NCBI GenBank assembly: GCA_037179385.1
Contig: CM074196.1
Coordinates: 33,070,486 to 33,134,485, forward strand
Reading direction: 5' to 3'
Length of the DNA stretch: 64,000 nt
DNA from: Holothuria scabra
Lineage: Eukaryota > Echinodermata > Holothuroidea > Aspidochirotida > Holothuriidae
Part shown: piece by piece, positions 1-11,084 of the stretch
Layout of the letters: each line of letters opens with the position of its first letter
Position numbering within the stretch: the stretch's first letter is position 1
Notes under the pieces: generated by a model
The model's input: the letters and a program-made list of their open reading frames with translations, nothing else
Databases searched by the model: none
What the model was told of the DNA's origin: nothing
Made by a program: the position numbers and the translations under genes

Positions 1-673
1 CTTACCCTTTCACCCTAACCGCTCATGGATATTAACTTCAACAGTTATATACTCTTTTGAGATATACTGTTTGCAAGGTTTAGATGTTTTGAACTCTGAT
101 GACCCCAAATGACCTTTGACATCCAATAAAAACAATAGGGGTCATCTACTCAATATGGACAATCCACTTACTAAATATGAGATTCCTGGCAGTTACCTTT
201 CTTGACATATGGTGTTTACAAGTTTTTGAGCTTTTCATCTCTGATGACCCAAATGACCTTTGACCTCCACCAAAAATAATTGTGATCATCTACTTAATAT
301 GGGCAATCCACCTGCTATGTATGAGATCCCTCACATTTACCCTTCTTGAGATACAGTGTTTACAAGGTTTTGACCTTTTTCCCTCTGGTGACCCCAAATG
401 ACCTTTGACCTCCATCAAAAACAATAGGGACCATCTACTCAATATGGACAATCAGCAAGGTAAGTGTGAGATTGCTCACATTTTTCCTTCCGGAGATATC
501 GTGTTTACAAGCAATTTCCAAGGTATTTACATTTTGACCTCTGGTGACCCCAAATGACATTTGACCTCTACCAAAAAAAATAGGGACCATCCACTCAATG
601 TGGATAGTCTACATGCCAAGTTTGAGATTCCTGGGGGTTACCGTTCTTGAGATATCGTGTTTACAAGCAGGCG

Positions 674-711
<38 letters not shown>

Positions 712-716
712 ACACA
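1..716 (+). repeat. tandem array of ~148-bp units ending in a (CA)n tract
   Basis: About five diverged units. Each has GAGATAT-GTGTTTACAAG followed by GACCCCAAATGACCTTTGACCTC and a CAATAGGGACCATC stretch. The anchor recurs near 60, 205, 348, 495 and 648. Perfect TGACCTTTGACCT 13-mers lie at 254-266 and 399-411, with one-mismatch versions at 110-122 and 555-567. The array runs into (CA)n at 674-716. It lies in the truncated eEF1B intron 4 and continues off the left edge. Confidence 0.9.
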
Positions 717-734
717 CGACATCACCATCGCATA

Positions 735-763
735 GATTCCTTGCCTGCCTTTGGCAAGGAATC
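735..763. repeat. terminal hairpin of the tandem-array element
   Basis: Perfect 11-bp stem GATTCCTTGCC / GGCAAGGAATC around a 7-nt loop, just after the (CA)n tract. With the array before it, this makes a composite element: tandem core, then microsatellite, then hairpin. The 50.1-51.2 kb element shows the same order in reverse. Confidence 0.75.
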
Positions 764-1151
764 AAAAACTTAAGGGTCACTGTGAAGAACTGAACACACA
801 GTTTTCATTTGGCTGAATGAATAAAAAGTTTTAAGTCTATACTTGAATTGTAAAACTATTTGGTGAGATCACAAAATAGCTTTTGATGCTGGAAAATAAT
901 TTTTATCAAAGTTCGATCAAAAACAAAAACTGCATCAAATGTTTCAACCAGACAAACTCCTACATGACACAACATATTTTTTGTTTATCCCTTCACCCTC
1001 TGACTAAAATTTCCCCCTAAGGATATCTTGTCACTCTGAATTCCTGTTTCAATGAGGTATCATTTCAGACATGACTGACATTTAAACTCCTTTCACTTTT
1101 AATTTTTCAGCCTTGAAGATGTCACAAATAGCCGCCAAGGTCCAAACTTAC

Positions 1152-1215
1152 TGTTTGCTTTCTTTTCATTGTAAGCGTCAATTCTTGCTTGCTTAATCTT
1201 CTCAGCCAAGGCTTC
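1152..1215 (-). CDS. EEF1B2: eEF1B beta, coding exon 4 (charged helix), last exon in the window
   Basis: A 64-nt exon read in phase 0 as EALAEKIKQARIDAYNEKKAN plus one base, residues 111-131. It corresponds to the charged helix (EEAKRL-EERLAQY--KKAK in vertebrates) between the acidic linker and the exchange domain. It is bounded by tttttag|GAAGCC and AACA|GTAAGT. The exons for the C-terminal exchange domain (about 90 residues in the family) are absent from the remaining 1,151 bases, so the gene is cut by the window edge. Confidence 0.9.
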
Positions 1216-2038
1216 CTAAAAATTGAAGATAAGAAAAAGATGTTGCAAACAAAAAGATTACACACACAGCAAACTGCTTCATTTTGTGCCACTTGGGAAC
1301 AAGGAACCTCTCTTAACACTCCATATTTTAATGAAAACTGATTTTAACCATCCACTGTTCCCCAGGTCTGAGAGGTTCAATTATGTTTACGAGGTTCCTC
1401 ATGTCTGAAGGGGGCATAATGCCCAGAGCTTCTAATTTTAAATATTAAAGGTGTTAGATCCATTTTACCAACTGTCAATGGTTATATTTCAACAAATTAC
1501 AGTTAAAATGGTTGTGAACCTGTTACTTATCTTGACCATGAGACAAAGCTGATGTCTAATTTCTGGAAATGAACATTTTTCATTCACTCTTTATTAAATT
1601 CTATTCTTTTGCAGGTAATAACTTAGTGTTCCAAATTTGCACAGCAATTTCGTGGTTTCTGGGCTAATCTATTTAAAATCATTAAAAACCCATGCTGTAC
1701 ACTTTAGGTACAAAATCTGCTTCACAGTTTTGCATTTTTACGGCAACTTGTCCATTTTGTGAAGCAAAATGTGATGTGATACCACATAAACTATTCTCTA
1801 ACAGATAAAGCGATATTGCTCAAATTCTATTGGTTCACTACAGTCAGGTGACTTTGTATGATACTGTTTGTTATTTCAAAATAAACTCATGGTAACAGAT
1901 TAAACTGCCTGTTCTTTAGACTCACCATGAACTCACAATAGACTCATGGTGATGGACTAATCTGCTCATTTTAGGCAACTCTATTTTACTAGAGAGTGTG
2001 CTATTTCGATGTGGACTTTTTGTTTTTTTCCAAACATG

Positions 2039-2297
2039 TTAACCCTTTACCGCTGTTTGGGACCTTTTGGACCCAGAAGGAGAGCGGGGCTGTCACCCAT
2101 CTTTACTGTTTCACGCGGAGCTCGAAACTGTGAGTAGCTACCTGAAAATCCGGCCACAACAACGAGAGAGACAATAGTTTAAGGTCTCGGGGTCAATAGC
2201 CTAGGGAAGCTGATGCGGGGCGTGCTACGTCCGCTTTTCCGCCCACTCCTGAGGTGTGCAAATATGCCGCGATTGGAGCACAACGGAAAAGGGTTAA
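2039..2297 (+). mobile_element. piggyBac-like MITE, copy 1
   Basis: 259 bp bounded by TTAA on both sides. Inverted ends read CCCTTTACCGC and (reverse complement) CCCTTTTCCGT. TTAA duplication with CCCTTT ends is typical of the piggyBac superfamily. No coding capacity, so non-autonomous. Confidence 0.85.
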
Positions 2298-2381
2298 TCT
2301 AAAGTATCTGCACCATGGGCTGTGCACACATGCAGAGAGAGCGGCATCAGCTTTGCAGTAAACACACTCCACAGGCTTATT

Positions 2382-2640
2382 TTAACCCTTTACTGTTGTT
2401 TGGGTCCTTTTGGACCCATGCGGAGAGCTCGGCTGTCACCCATTTTACCTGTTTCATGCGGAGCTCGAAACTGCGAGTAGCTACCCGAAAATCCAGCCAC
2501 AACAACAAGAGAGACAATAGTTTAAGGTCAGGGGGTCAATAGCCTACGGAAGCTGATGCAGGGCGTGCTACGTCCTCTTTTCCGCCCACTCCTCCGGTGT
2601 GCAAATATGCCCCGATTGGGTCACAACGTTAAAGGGTTAA
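2382..2640 (+). mobile_element. piggyBac-like MITE, copy 2
   Basis: Second copy, same length and orientation, 84 bp from copy 1. TTAA at both ends. The interior is collinear with copy 1 with scattered substitutions. Confidence 0.85.
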
Positions 2641-3204
2641 TACAATATGTAATAGTCAAAATATGAGACATGATGGCATTATTTGAAACTGAACATTTAC
2701 ATCAAAATTTCAATGCACAAATTTAGCATTCTGGCTTACAAACAGTATTTTCTTCCTTTTAGTTTTTTCCATCAAAATACCAAAGGTTAAACAACTCTGA
2801 GCCTGTGCTTTAATACACTCTCAGTGTTAATGTTATGTATAACGATGGATGCAATGATTGCAATCAAACTGCACCCTTAAGCATCACTTTAATAACGCCA
2901 GTTGTAAATTGTCGTGCTCCAATGCACGGTCCACCATTTTTAAATCCTTAATTGACCAACTACTCTAGGTTTCCTGATGGGAGTTTTTAAATACCAGCAC
3001 TATAAATGAGGGCTTTTTGAGCTTGCAGATGATGGCACACTTTTATTAGAAATAAAAGGTACTGCAGTTCAATATTTAACATTGTCATTATTTAACAAAA
3101 ACCATTGTGTGCCCCTTTTTTACTCCCACAATTCCCTCAACAAATGAAGTCATAAAATGTGGCTCAATCAATCACATCTGACATTATAGACTTTCTGCAT
3201 TGAC

Positions 3205-3404
3205 GACACATTGATGTCATCCTTTGGGCAAACAATGGAACATGTGGCTGCATGCATAAGAATTAGCCCTGCATCTGTAGCAGACTATGCACATATTCGA
3301 CTGGTTGACAAATCAGCTGCCTCCATTTGTCTGTGTTGGTTTGTTTGCCCTCAAAGGAGGGAATACTTTCTGCTCTGTGACATCATATGCATAAGGTCTA
3401 TAGT
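3205..3404 (+). repeat. dispersed ~200-bp repeat, copy 1
   Basis: Collinear with 49600-49803 over about 200 bp, sharing CATTGATGTCAT/CATTGACATCAT, ACAATGGAACA, GTATTCGACTGGTT and AACAAATCAGCTG. I found no terminal repeats; class unknown. Confidence 0.75.
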
Positions 3405-3589
3405 AAGTAGCAATGGGTCCATTGTTGTAAAACACAGATGTTTCATAATGTACCACAGCCAAGTTTTGTCCACATGTTGCTATTATGCAGTGTTTAATGT
3501 CAACACAACAAAATTAACAATTGGTTGCCATGTAGCGAGTAAGATGAGGTTTCATAACTCAGTTTCTAACCATTAAATGTACGTGGGAC

Positions 3590-3790
3590 AGGTCACAGCT
3601 TTTTTTCCAGCTGAGGCTCACTAGTTTGTTTTCCCTACTCCATTGCTTAAACTGAGCATTAAGCACCAAGCACGATGGAAGTACCATGGTAATTCCATTT
3701 TTAAGGTCTTTGGTATGAAATCCAGACACCCCAACAGCAGGTTGGATGCTCTCACCCACTAGGGGATGCAGTCCACTGAATGACAAGTTA
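3590..3790 (-). repeat. SINE-like family, diverged copy
   Basis: Contains the family core (TGTTTTCCCTACTCCATTGC on the plus strand) and the AAGGTCTTTGGTATGA end. Sense orientation, set by the tailed copy at 41868-42291, is minus here. The (AACT)n tail is missing. Confidence 0.6.
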
Positions 3791-4281
3791 TGTCATGATA
3801 CAGGTAGACATCAAATATGGCTGACTGCCTGGCAAAGATTTAATTATGCAACACTGCTCTGGAAGCAGGAACAATAATAAACTCTAGCTTTAAATCAGAG
3901 GTGTCCTCTTTCCCGATGTATGCCTTCCTATATAGTAGCAGTTCATTAATGCCCCCACACTATCCCACATCACTTGCAAGTAACCTGAAGGTCCTCACAC
4001 CACCTTATCCAACAAGAAATTACATACTTCAGGGAATAATTTATCCAGTATCGCATCGCAATCTGCTACACAAACAAGCCAAGTTGCTACACGAATGAAA
4101 AAATGTGTAGCATTTTTTTGTGTGCATAACCCTTGCATTTTCACAAGCAATGTGTGAAAGACCTCAAAAATCTTCAAAACTGCTTCACAGTTCTATGCAT
4201 AGCATATGAGCTGTATCAAACTTGCCAGAACTAGCATACCATTCAAAACTAAAGCAATTCATTTGATAATTGATACTCTTG

Positions 4282-4547
4282 CAGGGCTATAGCTACAGTG
4301 GGTGGTGCCGGATGGCAGCAGTCAGCACTCAATATTACCACACCCCAGGCAGACATGTCTCCCCACCCACCACAAATCTGCTAACCAGGACATAAAACTA
4401 ACCCAAAATTCACTCCAGAAAGTAAAATTAGGGAAAAAATGAAAAATTAATGACCAAAAAATGGAGTAAATGCCATGGGGTAGGGTGAGGCACTTTTTCC
4501 ACATCAGACAATTACCCAACACTCAAATTTGGCTAGCTACAACCCTG
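4282..4547. mobile_element. hAT-type MITE
   Basis: Begins CAGGGCTATAGCTAC and ends GTAGCTA-like then AACCCTG. Flanks TACTCTTG and TAATCTTG match 7 of 8, fitting an 8-bp hAT duplication. 266 bp, no coding capacity. Confidence 0.75.
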
Positions 4548-4784
4548 TAATCTTGTACGAACATCTGATGAATAATCACTTGTGTGAATTCATGTCACTT
4601 TAACCATTCCCCTTTTCATTTTTGACCCATTTCCTTCAAGTTTATGTATTCTTTTATTTCAGATGGTATTTCTCTTCAGCTGTCAAAATTGAAAGCTGCA
4701 ACATATACATTATTAAGTCTGTGCAAAGTAAATCACTTATATCATTCAAAAAAAGGCCATTTCAAAATGATAAGCTTTACATAC

Positions 4785-4911
4785 ATCTTCATCATCTGAT
4801 CCGAAAAGATCGTCATCATCATCATCGTCATCATCATCATCGTCATCCCCGCCTGCAGGTGCCCCTCCTGATGGACCATACTGATCTAATGGCTTCTTGA
4901 TCCCTGGAAGG
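4785..4911 (-). CDS. EEF1B2: eEF1B beta, coding exon 3 (acidic linker with CK2-type site)
   Basis: Encodes residues 69-110: LPGIKKPLDQYGPSGGAPAGG, a run of 13 aspartates (90-102), then LFGSDDED. The LPG-KK-L--YGP block and the acidic run before LFGSDDE are diagnostic. Ser106 lies in the casein-kinase-2 consensus known to be phosphorylated in the animal protein. The Asp run is coded by a GAT/GAC microsatellite-like tract, so its length may vary between alleles. Acceptor is tttttag|C and donor is GAT|GTATGT. The exon is 127 nt and ends in phase 0. Confidence 0.96.
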
Positions 4912-6266
4912 CTAAAAATGACAAATATGTTCAATCACCTTCACAAAATCAATACTATAAAAGGAAGCTATATGAATGGATGTAAGAGCAAATAATTTTT
5001 CATTAAAAATCTTTTTTCGTGGGAGGTCCCTGTGACAGAGCTACAGTATGCCAATACTGTACGTCAGGATTCCCACCCACTCTTTTGAGATAATGGAACT
5101 AAAGACTCTTCTTTTTCCAGATTTGTAAAAACTCTCTTGCAACACCTTCACAAAATGTCAATGCTCTACTCTGTGCAACTTATTACACACAAAATTTTAA
5201 TTTTTAAATATATACATACTTTTTTCTCTTTTTTTTTCAAAATACAGCATCCAATATAATTTCACTTTTTTCTGACAACATTTTATCATCTGCAGTTAAT
5301 TACCTTTCCACGCAAATTAAAGTATTGTCGAGAATAATGACAACTACAGTGATGATGACTAGATTAATGAGTCATGACAGCAGGTAATGATCAACTAAGT
5401 GAATAAAAGCAAAGAATGTATGATTCGTGTCACCACTGCTGTGGAGTTTCAAAACATCAAAGGGAGGTGATTGTACCTTTTATCCTCCACGATTCTTCCT
5501 ATGCAACTTTCAACAATGTGGAACTATACCTCTGTCACAATACAATCACTCCAGGAGTTTCCAATAATTTTCTCAAAGAAGAGCAAAGTTTTCCCTTAAT
5601 TTTAGCGGTTGCTTTGACACAAACAGGTCTGGAGAAAACTACACCAAGTAGAGAGGTGGTTATCCAAATTGGCGAGGCAAATTGTCCACACGTATATTGT
5701 CTGAACAAGAATCATCCCAAGCAGGAATTTCCCCAAGAAGGAATTTCCTAGACGAAGTCTGCCTCAGTGGATAATCCAAGATAAACTTCCTGTATTTGAT
5801 GGCACTCTTTTAAAATATCCATTTAATGTTGAGTAAATCTAGTTAAGGAATAAGACACAACCTTAAATGTACAGCCCCCAAAAATTTCCATGACAATTTC
5901 CCTGAATTTCAAACCTTTTCCAAGTCTTAAAATATATTCAAGACTCAGGTATTCCATGACCACTGCAACACTGCTAGAGGTCAGTTGTCGTGGATTTAAT
6001 ATCCATGCTGGAAGGGTGGGGGAAGTTAGGGGGATTCTCCCCCTTCTCTTTCCTAAAGAAAAGAAAGGGGTGAAAATCCCTCATTTTCATTTCCATAAAA
6101 ATTAGAAAATTGTCAATATGATTTCCTTGCTTTCTTACTCAAAAAGAAGACACTTAATGACCTTTTAAAACCCTTCAAATTTCACATTACACTACCATGC
6201 CAGGGCCTTGAAGCAAGCTTTTGTCCCAAAATGACTTAATCCTAAAACTTTTATCCTAAAACTTAC
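4912..6266 (-). other. eEF1B beta intron 2 (1.36 kb)
   Basis: Separates exons 2 and 3. A 111-codon plus-strand frame (5416-5751) is antisense to the transcript, has no recognisable domain and is probably chance. I see no repeat family member here. Confidence 0.85.
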
Positions 6267-6389
6267 CTGCCAAATGAGGAAGTGTATGACTTGATTTGGT
6301 TGTACCATCTGAGGGCATGGCACAAGTCTGCAGATGGTGCCCCAGAAAGGGCATTAAAAACCACCACATCTGCCTGGGATGGTGTGTAC
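6267..6389 (-). CDS. EEF1B2: eEF1B beta, coding exon 2 (GST-C-like N-terminal domain)
   Basis: Encodes residues 27-68. It includes [14 protein letters not shown] and [16 protein letters not shown], the hallmark of the eEF1B beta/delta N-terminal domain ([20 protein letters not shown]). In this family the domain resembles the C-terminal half of glutathione S-transferase and docks the protein on eEF1B gamma. The acceptor (ctgcag) precedes GTACAC and the donor is AG|GTAAGT. The exon is 123 nt: one base closing the Gly27 codon, 40 codons, then AG, which becomes Ser68 with the C of exon 3. The phase fits both neighbours exactly. Confidence 0.96.
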
Positions 6390-7321
6390 CTGCAGTGACG
6401 AGAAAAATGATATCATTTTTATTTAGCACACGATCCAAAAGAAGGAATTGTAAAGGTCATGTGACATGAAAATGACAAAGTTGGGTATTTAATGTGAAAA
6501 GCATTAAAACCCAAGGTAATTGCCACAAGTACCAATTCTGCCAAGTATTGACCATTATACAGGATAATTTCTGATTTGCACATAATCATGCATAGATATG
6601 AGCTCAATATGCAAATCTTGTGATGACTAGGACAGTGTTTCCGCTAAGCCGCTATGATGCGATTTTGACGCAATGACTTATCGGTTTGATGCACTGATGT
6701 TTGTGGTGAAAAATAAAAAAAGAGGGTTTCATTTTGCTCCCCAAATTGATACCGTGTAAACAGCAAAAGTACGTTGACATACGCCAAGCATAACAAACAC
6801 ATTTCAACTAATGCAAACGTATATGGAGCTTGAAGGTCAATTAATATTATGTGAAATTAACGATCATTTACTTACACTTGCAGATTTTATTCGACTAGTT
6901 ATAGCCTAGGTAGCACAGGTAGGGCTAAGTTAATGTTAGTTTTAGAGAGCTGTCAAGGCACACTGACAGCGAACATGACAATGAATAGCCAACACTGTTA
7001 AATAGATCAAGACTTTCACAATCCCATTTCTATGTTACGTTAGGGAGATACCCATTTCCTTTCATTCTTGAAATGATTTTCATAAGGTTAAGGAATGGAA
7101 ATATTACCAACAGGCCATTCTTGTGAACGTTATTCCAGCCAACTTTTACACGGTTAAGACAATGTGAGTTATCTATTAAGATAACTGTGTTAAGGGAATT
7201 CCCGAAATAATACCTTGTTCCAATGATTTTCATGCACACAGTTTCCTACAAAATGCCAGCATGCAGTGCATATGGCTAACCAGGATTTACGTGAGACTGC
7301 AAGTAAAGCATAGCACTGCAC

Positions 7322-7653
7322 CAGGGTTCTAGCTAGGAAAAATGCCAAACCGGGTGGGCGTTCATCGACATTGCCTCATTCTCACATGATGTTGGACATA
7401 TCTCAAAATCTAAATGACATAGTCTGTGGTCAGTTACATGATTTTAGTTAATTACCAATGCCATTACAATCATTCCATTGAACATTATGTGTCTGATACT
7501 GTGCAGCCTATGTTTAGAGTATGAGTGTGATGAAATTCAAACTGGGCAGTGAGATTCAAACTGGGTGGTGAAATTTAAAACTGGGTGCTGACTCAAAAAA
7601 GTAAATTCAAACTGGGTGCAGCACCCAGTTTGAATGGCCTGGCTAGAACCCTG
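7322..7653. mobile_element. hAT-type MITE nested in the larger element
   Basis: Starts CAGGGTTCTAGCTAGG and ends TGGCTAGAACCCTG, close to the ends of the 4282-4547 element. Inside are repeats of AAACTGGGTG. Flanks share only GCACTG out of register, so the target duplication is unclear. Confidence 0.65.
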
Positions 7654-8089
7654 TGCACTGATCATGACTCTGTAGGTACATTCATATGTGTGAACATGCA
7701 AGCAGACAGTATGCTACGGAGATGCTGCGTAATTATGAGGGAGGGTGTGAGGCTATTGCCAGGAGGGTGCAGGACTATTGCTCGATGAATCTCGCACTGC
7801 AACTTCTTAGCAAATTCTGGGAAAATTATTCGGTGCAGAAAGCACAACAGGTTTAAATCAAGAAAACTAAGATTTGGGCATGACAACTAACTTGTGCTAA
7901 CCTCTGGTTATACTTTTGTCCAACATTTTATGCTTTTTATCATCACCTAGCATAGACGTACAACCAGAACACAAAAATGCATTGAGGTTTCAATGATACA
8001 TAACATGTTCTTTTCAATAAAATGCTACATTTCTTGTAACACCTGGTAACCTGAAGTGACCTTTAAATTCTATCCCAGTTTTTCACCTT

Positions 8090-9885
8090 GATATAAAAAG
8101 AAAATTTGATTTTCAATGTTTGACCTTGGATAATCCCATGTGAACCTCTACCAAAATAAAGAGGGTCCACCCTCCCATCATAATTCATCAACAAACCAAG
8201 TTTGAAAACAATCCAAGCTTCCTACCTTGAGATATCGTAATAACAAGGTTTCCTGAGTTTGACCCCCATGTGACCCCAAATGACCTTTGACCTCTACCAA
8301 AATCAATAGGGTTCTTCCTTACATCATAATACATCAACATATCTCCTTTGAAATCAATCCAAGTTTCCTACCTTGAGATATCATGTAAACAAGGATTTTG
8401 GAGTTTGACAAAATGTGACCCCAAATGACCTCTGACCTCCACCAAAATTGATAGGATTCTTCCTCACCTCATAACGCATCAACATATGAAGTTTGAAATG
8501 AATCCATATATTGTGTAAACAAGAATTTGGGGGTTTGATCCCATGTGACCCCAAATGACCTCTGACCGCGAACAAAATTAAGAGTTCTTTCTTACATCAT
8601 AACGCATCAACATTGAACATATCAATTTTGAAATGAATCCAAGTTTCCCACCATGAGGATATTGTGTGAACAAGGATTTTGGGGTTTGACCTCATGTGAC
8701 CCCAAATGACCTCTGACCGCCAACAAAATTAATAGGGTTCTTCCTTACATCATAACACATCAATGTGTCCAGTTTGAAATTAATCCAAGTTTCCTGCCAT
8801 GAGATATTGTGTAAACAACGTTTTCGAGGTTTGACCCTATGTGACCCCAAATGACCTTTGACAGCCAACAAAATTAATAGAGTTCTTTCTTTCATCATAA
8901 TGCATCAACATATCACATTTGAAATGATTCCATCATTCCCACCATGAGATATTGTGTAAACAAGGGTTTGGGGGTTGGACCCCATGTGACCCCAAATGAC
9001 CTCTGACAGCCAACAAAATTTAATCGAGTGTTTTTTCTTTCATCATAACCCATCAACATATCAATTTTGAAATGAATCCAAGTTTCCCACCATGAGATAT
9101 TGTGTGAACAAGGATTTCGGGGTTTGACCCCATGTGACCCCAAATGACCTCTGACCACCAACAAAATTAATACAGTTCTTCCTTACATCATAACACATCA
9201 ATGTGTCAAGTTAGAAATTAATCCAAGTTTCCTGCCATGAGATATTGTGTAAACAAGCATTTCGGGTTTGACCCCATGTGACCTCAAATGACCTCTGACC
9301 GCCAACAAAATTAATAGAGTTCTTTCCTTCATCATATCTCATCAATGTATCAAGTTTGACATGAATCCAACTTTCCTGCCATGAGATATTGTGCAAACAA
9401 GGATTTCGGTTTTTGACCCCATGTGACCCCAAATGACCTCTGACTGCCAACAAAATTAAGAGTTCTTTCTTTCATCATAACCCATCAACATATCAAGTTT
9501 GAAATGAACCCAAGTTTCCCACCATGAGATATTGTGTAAACAAGGATTTCGGGGTTTGACCCCATGTGACCCCAAATAACCTCTGACAGCCAACAAAATT
9601 ATAGGGTTCTTCCTTACATTATAAAGCATCAACATATCAAGTTTGAAATTTGCAAAGTTTCCTATCTCAAGGTACAGTAAACAAGGATTTCAGGGTTTGA
9701 CCCCCTGTGACCCCAGATGACCTTTGACCTCCACCAAAATCATTAGGGTTCTTCCTCTCAGTATGAGGTATCTGTGTACCAAGTTTGAGAATTGTAAGAT
9801 CTTCCCTTCTCAAGATATGTAAACAAGCAGTGTCACAAGCACACACACATACACATGCACATACACACATACATACACATACACG
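8090..9885 (+). repeat. tandem array of ~145-bp units with a CA-rich tail
   Basis: About eleven units. A GTAAACAAGG-like anchor recurs near 8385, 8515, 8665, 8810, 8954, 9107, 9248, 9392, 9535, 9675 and 9820. Each unit has TGACCCCAAATGACCTCTGACC, a CAACAAAATTAATAG stretch and a CATGAGATATTGTG segment. Outer units carry perfect TGACCTTTGACCT (8281-8293, 9718-9730). It ends in a CA-rich stretch (9838-9885). Same family as 1-716. Confidence 0.9.
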
Positions 9886-11084
9886 CCATCATGAATGCAT
9901 AGGTTTCTCTTTTCATCAAAACCAAAAATACAGGAGCATTATAAAAGAAATTTCACCTCTGGAAACAGTCTTTTTATGCCTTCAAAACCCCTAAAATTCA
10001 GGAGCTTCTGGGGGCTTCGCCCCCTGGACTCCAAACAGGGCTTTGCCACTGGACCCCACCAGGGGGCCTTAAGGGGGGCTCCTGGACCCCACCATCACGT
10101 GCACAGTCCCATGCCGCTTAAAATTCTACTGAGTCAAAATTTTCCAAACTGGTCATTTTGACCCAATGGTAGATTTCTTAGAGGAAACACTGGTCTAGGA
10201 AGGGACGTGCCACACATTGGTAATATCACAGACAGCCACCTTTGACTTGATAGTGCATTGGGGCTGAACCTTTGACCCCTACAACCCATAAGAAAAGGAA
10301 TTCTACATTATACGTCAATATGCTTACATACAGTACTGCATTGTATATACCTGTACATGCAATACCGAAGTACGGTTAGTGAATCACATACTTGTGTGCG
10401 TGTGCCTTAGCACGTGTATGAATTGCTATAGCGTAGACTGTGTGCAAGCAGGCTATGTGCGACTTGTTAATGCATGGTACGTACACAGAATGCAAGCTAT
10501 CATGACACTGACGCGTGATCACTGAGTGTTTTGCCCAGTTACATTGCATATTCACGCCAGCACATCTGGGGTATGTAACACAGTGTTGAATTATCAAAGC
10601 GTCTGAGTGAGAGTAACGATGTTGTTTTTGACCACTTTTTGCAGGCAGAACGTGGCACTGAGGCATAGGGCGATTTGGAGAAATCATTGGGATTATGGAG
10701 ACATAAAATCAGTTCTATTTTAAAAATTACTGATCAGATTTTGGTAAAATTTGGTATGGTTGCTTAGAAAAGAGTACTTAACAATGTGAATCAGTCAAAT
10801 TCTTGAAGTTTTATACTTTTCGCATAGTCATATTTTTAGAGCGACAACCCTATTTTGAGATATAAATGACCTAAACTGTTTCTCATTAGAGAAATACCAT
10901 TGAAAGTCTGCTTTTATATAGTTACTTCGAGCAAAGGGCTTAAAACAATGGTTGCCTGTTATTATGGAATTTGTAAAAATCCTTGTTTGGGTAAAGTTTG
11001 CTAAGACAGCAGGTTTATTCGTCAAAATATTTGCTAATTAGAAATCGAGATGAATTAGAAACTGGCATGGAAGTAGGTAGTATA

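Larger units (their letters stand above)
1216..4784 (-). other. eEF1B beta intron 3 (3.6 kb)
   Basis: Separates exons 3 and 4. It contains two piggyBac-like MITEs (2039-2297, 2382-2640), a dispersed repeat shared with 49.6 kb (3205-3404), a SINE-like fragment (3590-3790) and a hAT-type MITE (4282-4547). The 121-codon plus-strand frame at 3211-3576 lies mostly on the dispersed repeat and is not a gene. Confidence 0.85.
6633..10192. mobile_element. hAT-like non-autonomous element carrying a 145-bp tandem array
   Basis: Ends are CAGTGTTTCCGCTAAG and (reverse complement) CAGTGTTTCCTCTAAG, 15 of 16 identical. Flanks are GACTAGGA and GTCTAGGA, 7 of 8, as expected for a hAT 8-bp duplication. The 3.56-kb interior has no transposase frame. 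It holds another hAT-type MITE (7322-7653) and the tandem array at 8090-9830, so the array may have been captured. Confidence 0.65.

Noticed and set aside
3211..3576. 121-codon plus-strand frame
   Set aside because: Most of it lies on a dispersed repeat also found at 49.6 kb, where the frame is not kept, and no domain is recognisable.
4622..4900. Plus-strand frame with a His-rich run
   Set aside because: It is the antisense of the Asp-coding run in eEF1B exon 3.
5416..5751. 111-codon plus-strand frame in eEF1B intron 2
   Set aside because: No recognisable domain, no splice or codon evidence, and antisense to a known intron.
8381..9870. Series of minus-strand frames with similar 'GGQRSFGVT' segments
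   Set aside because: These are translations of the 145-bp tandem units; the similarity reflects the DNA repeat, not a protein family.
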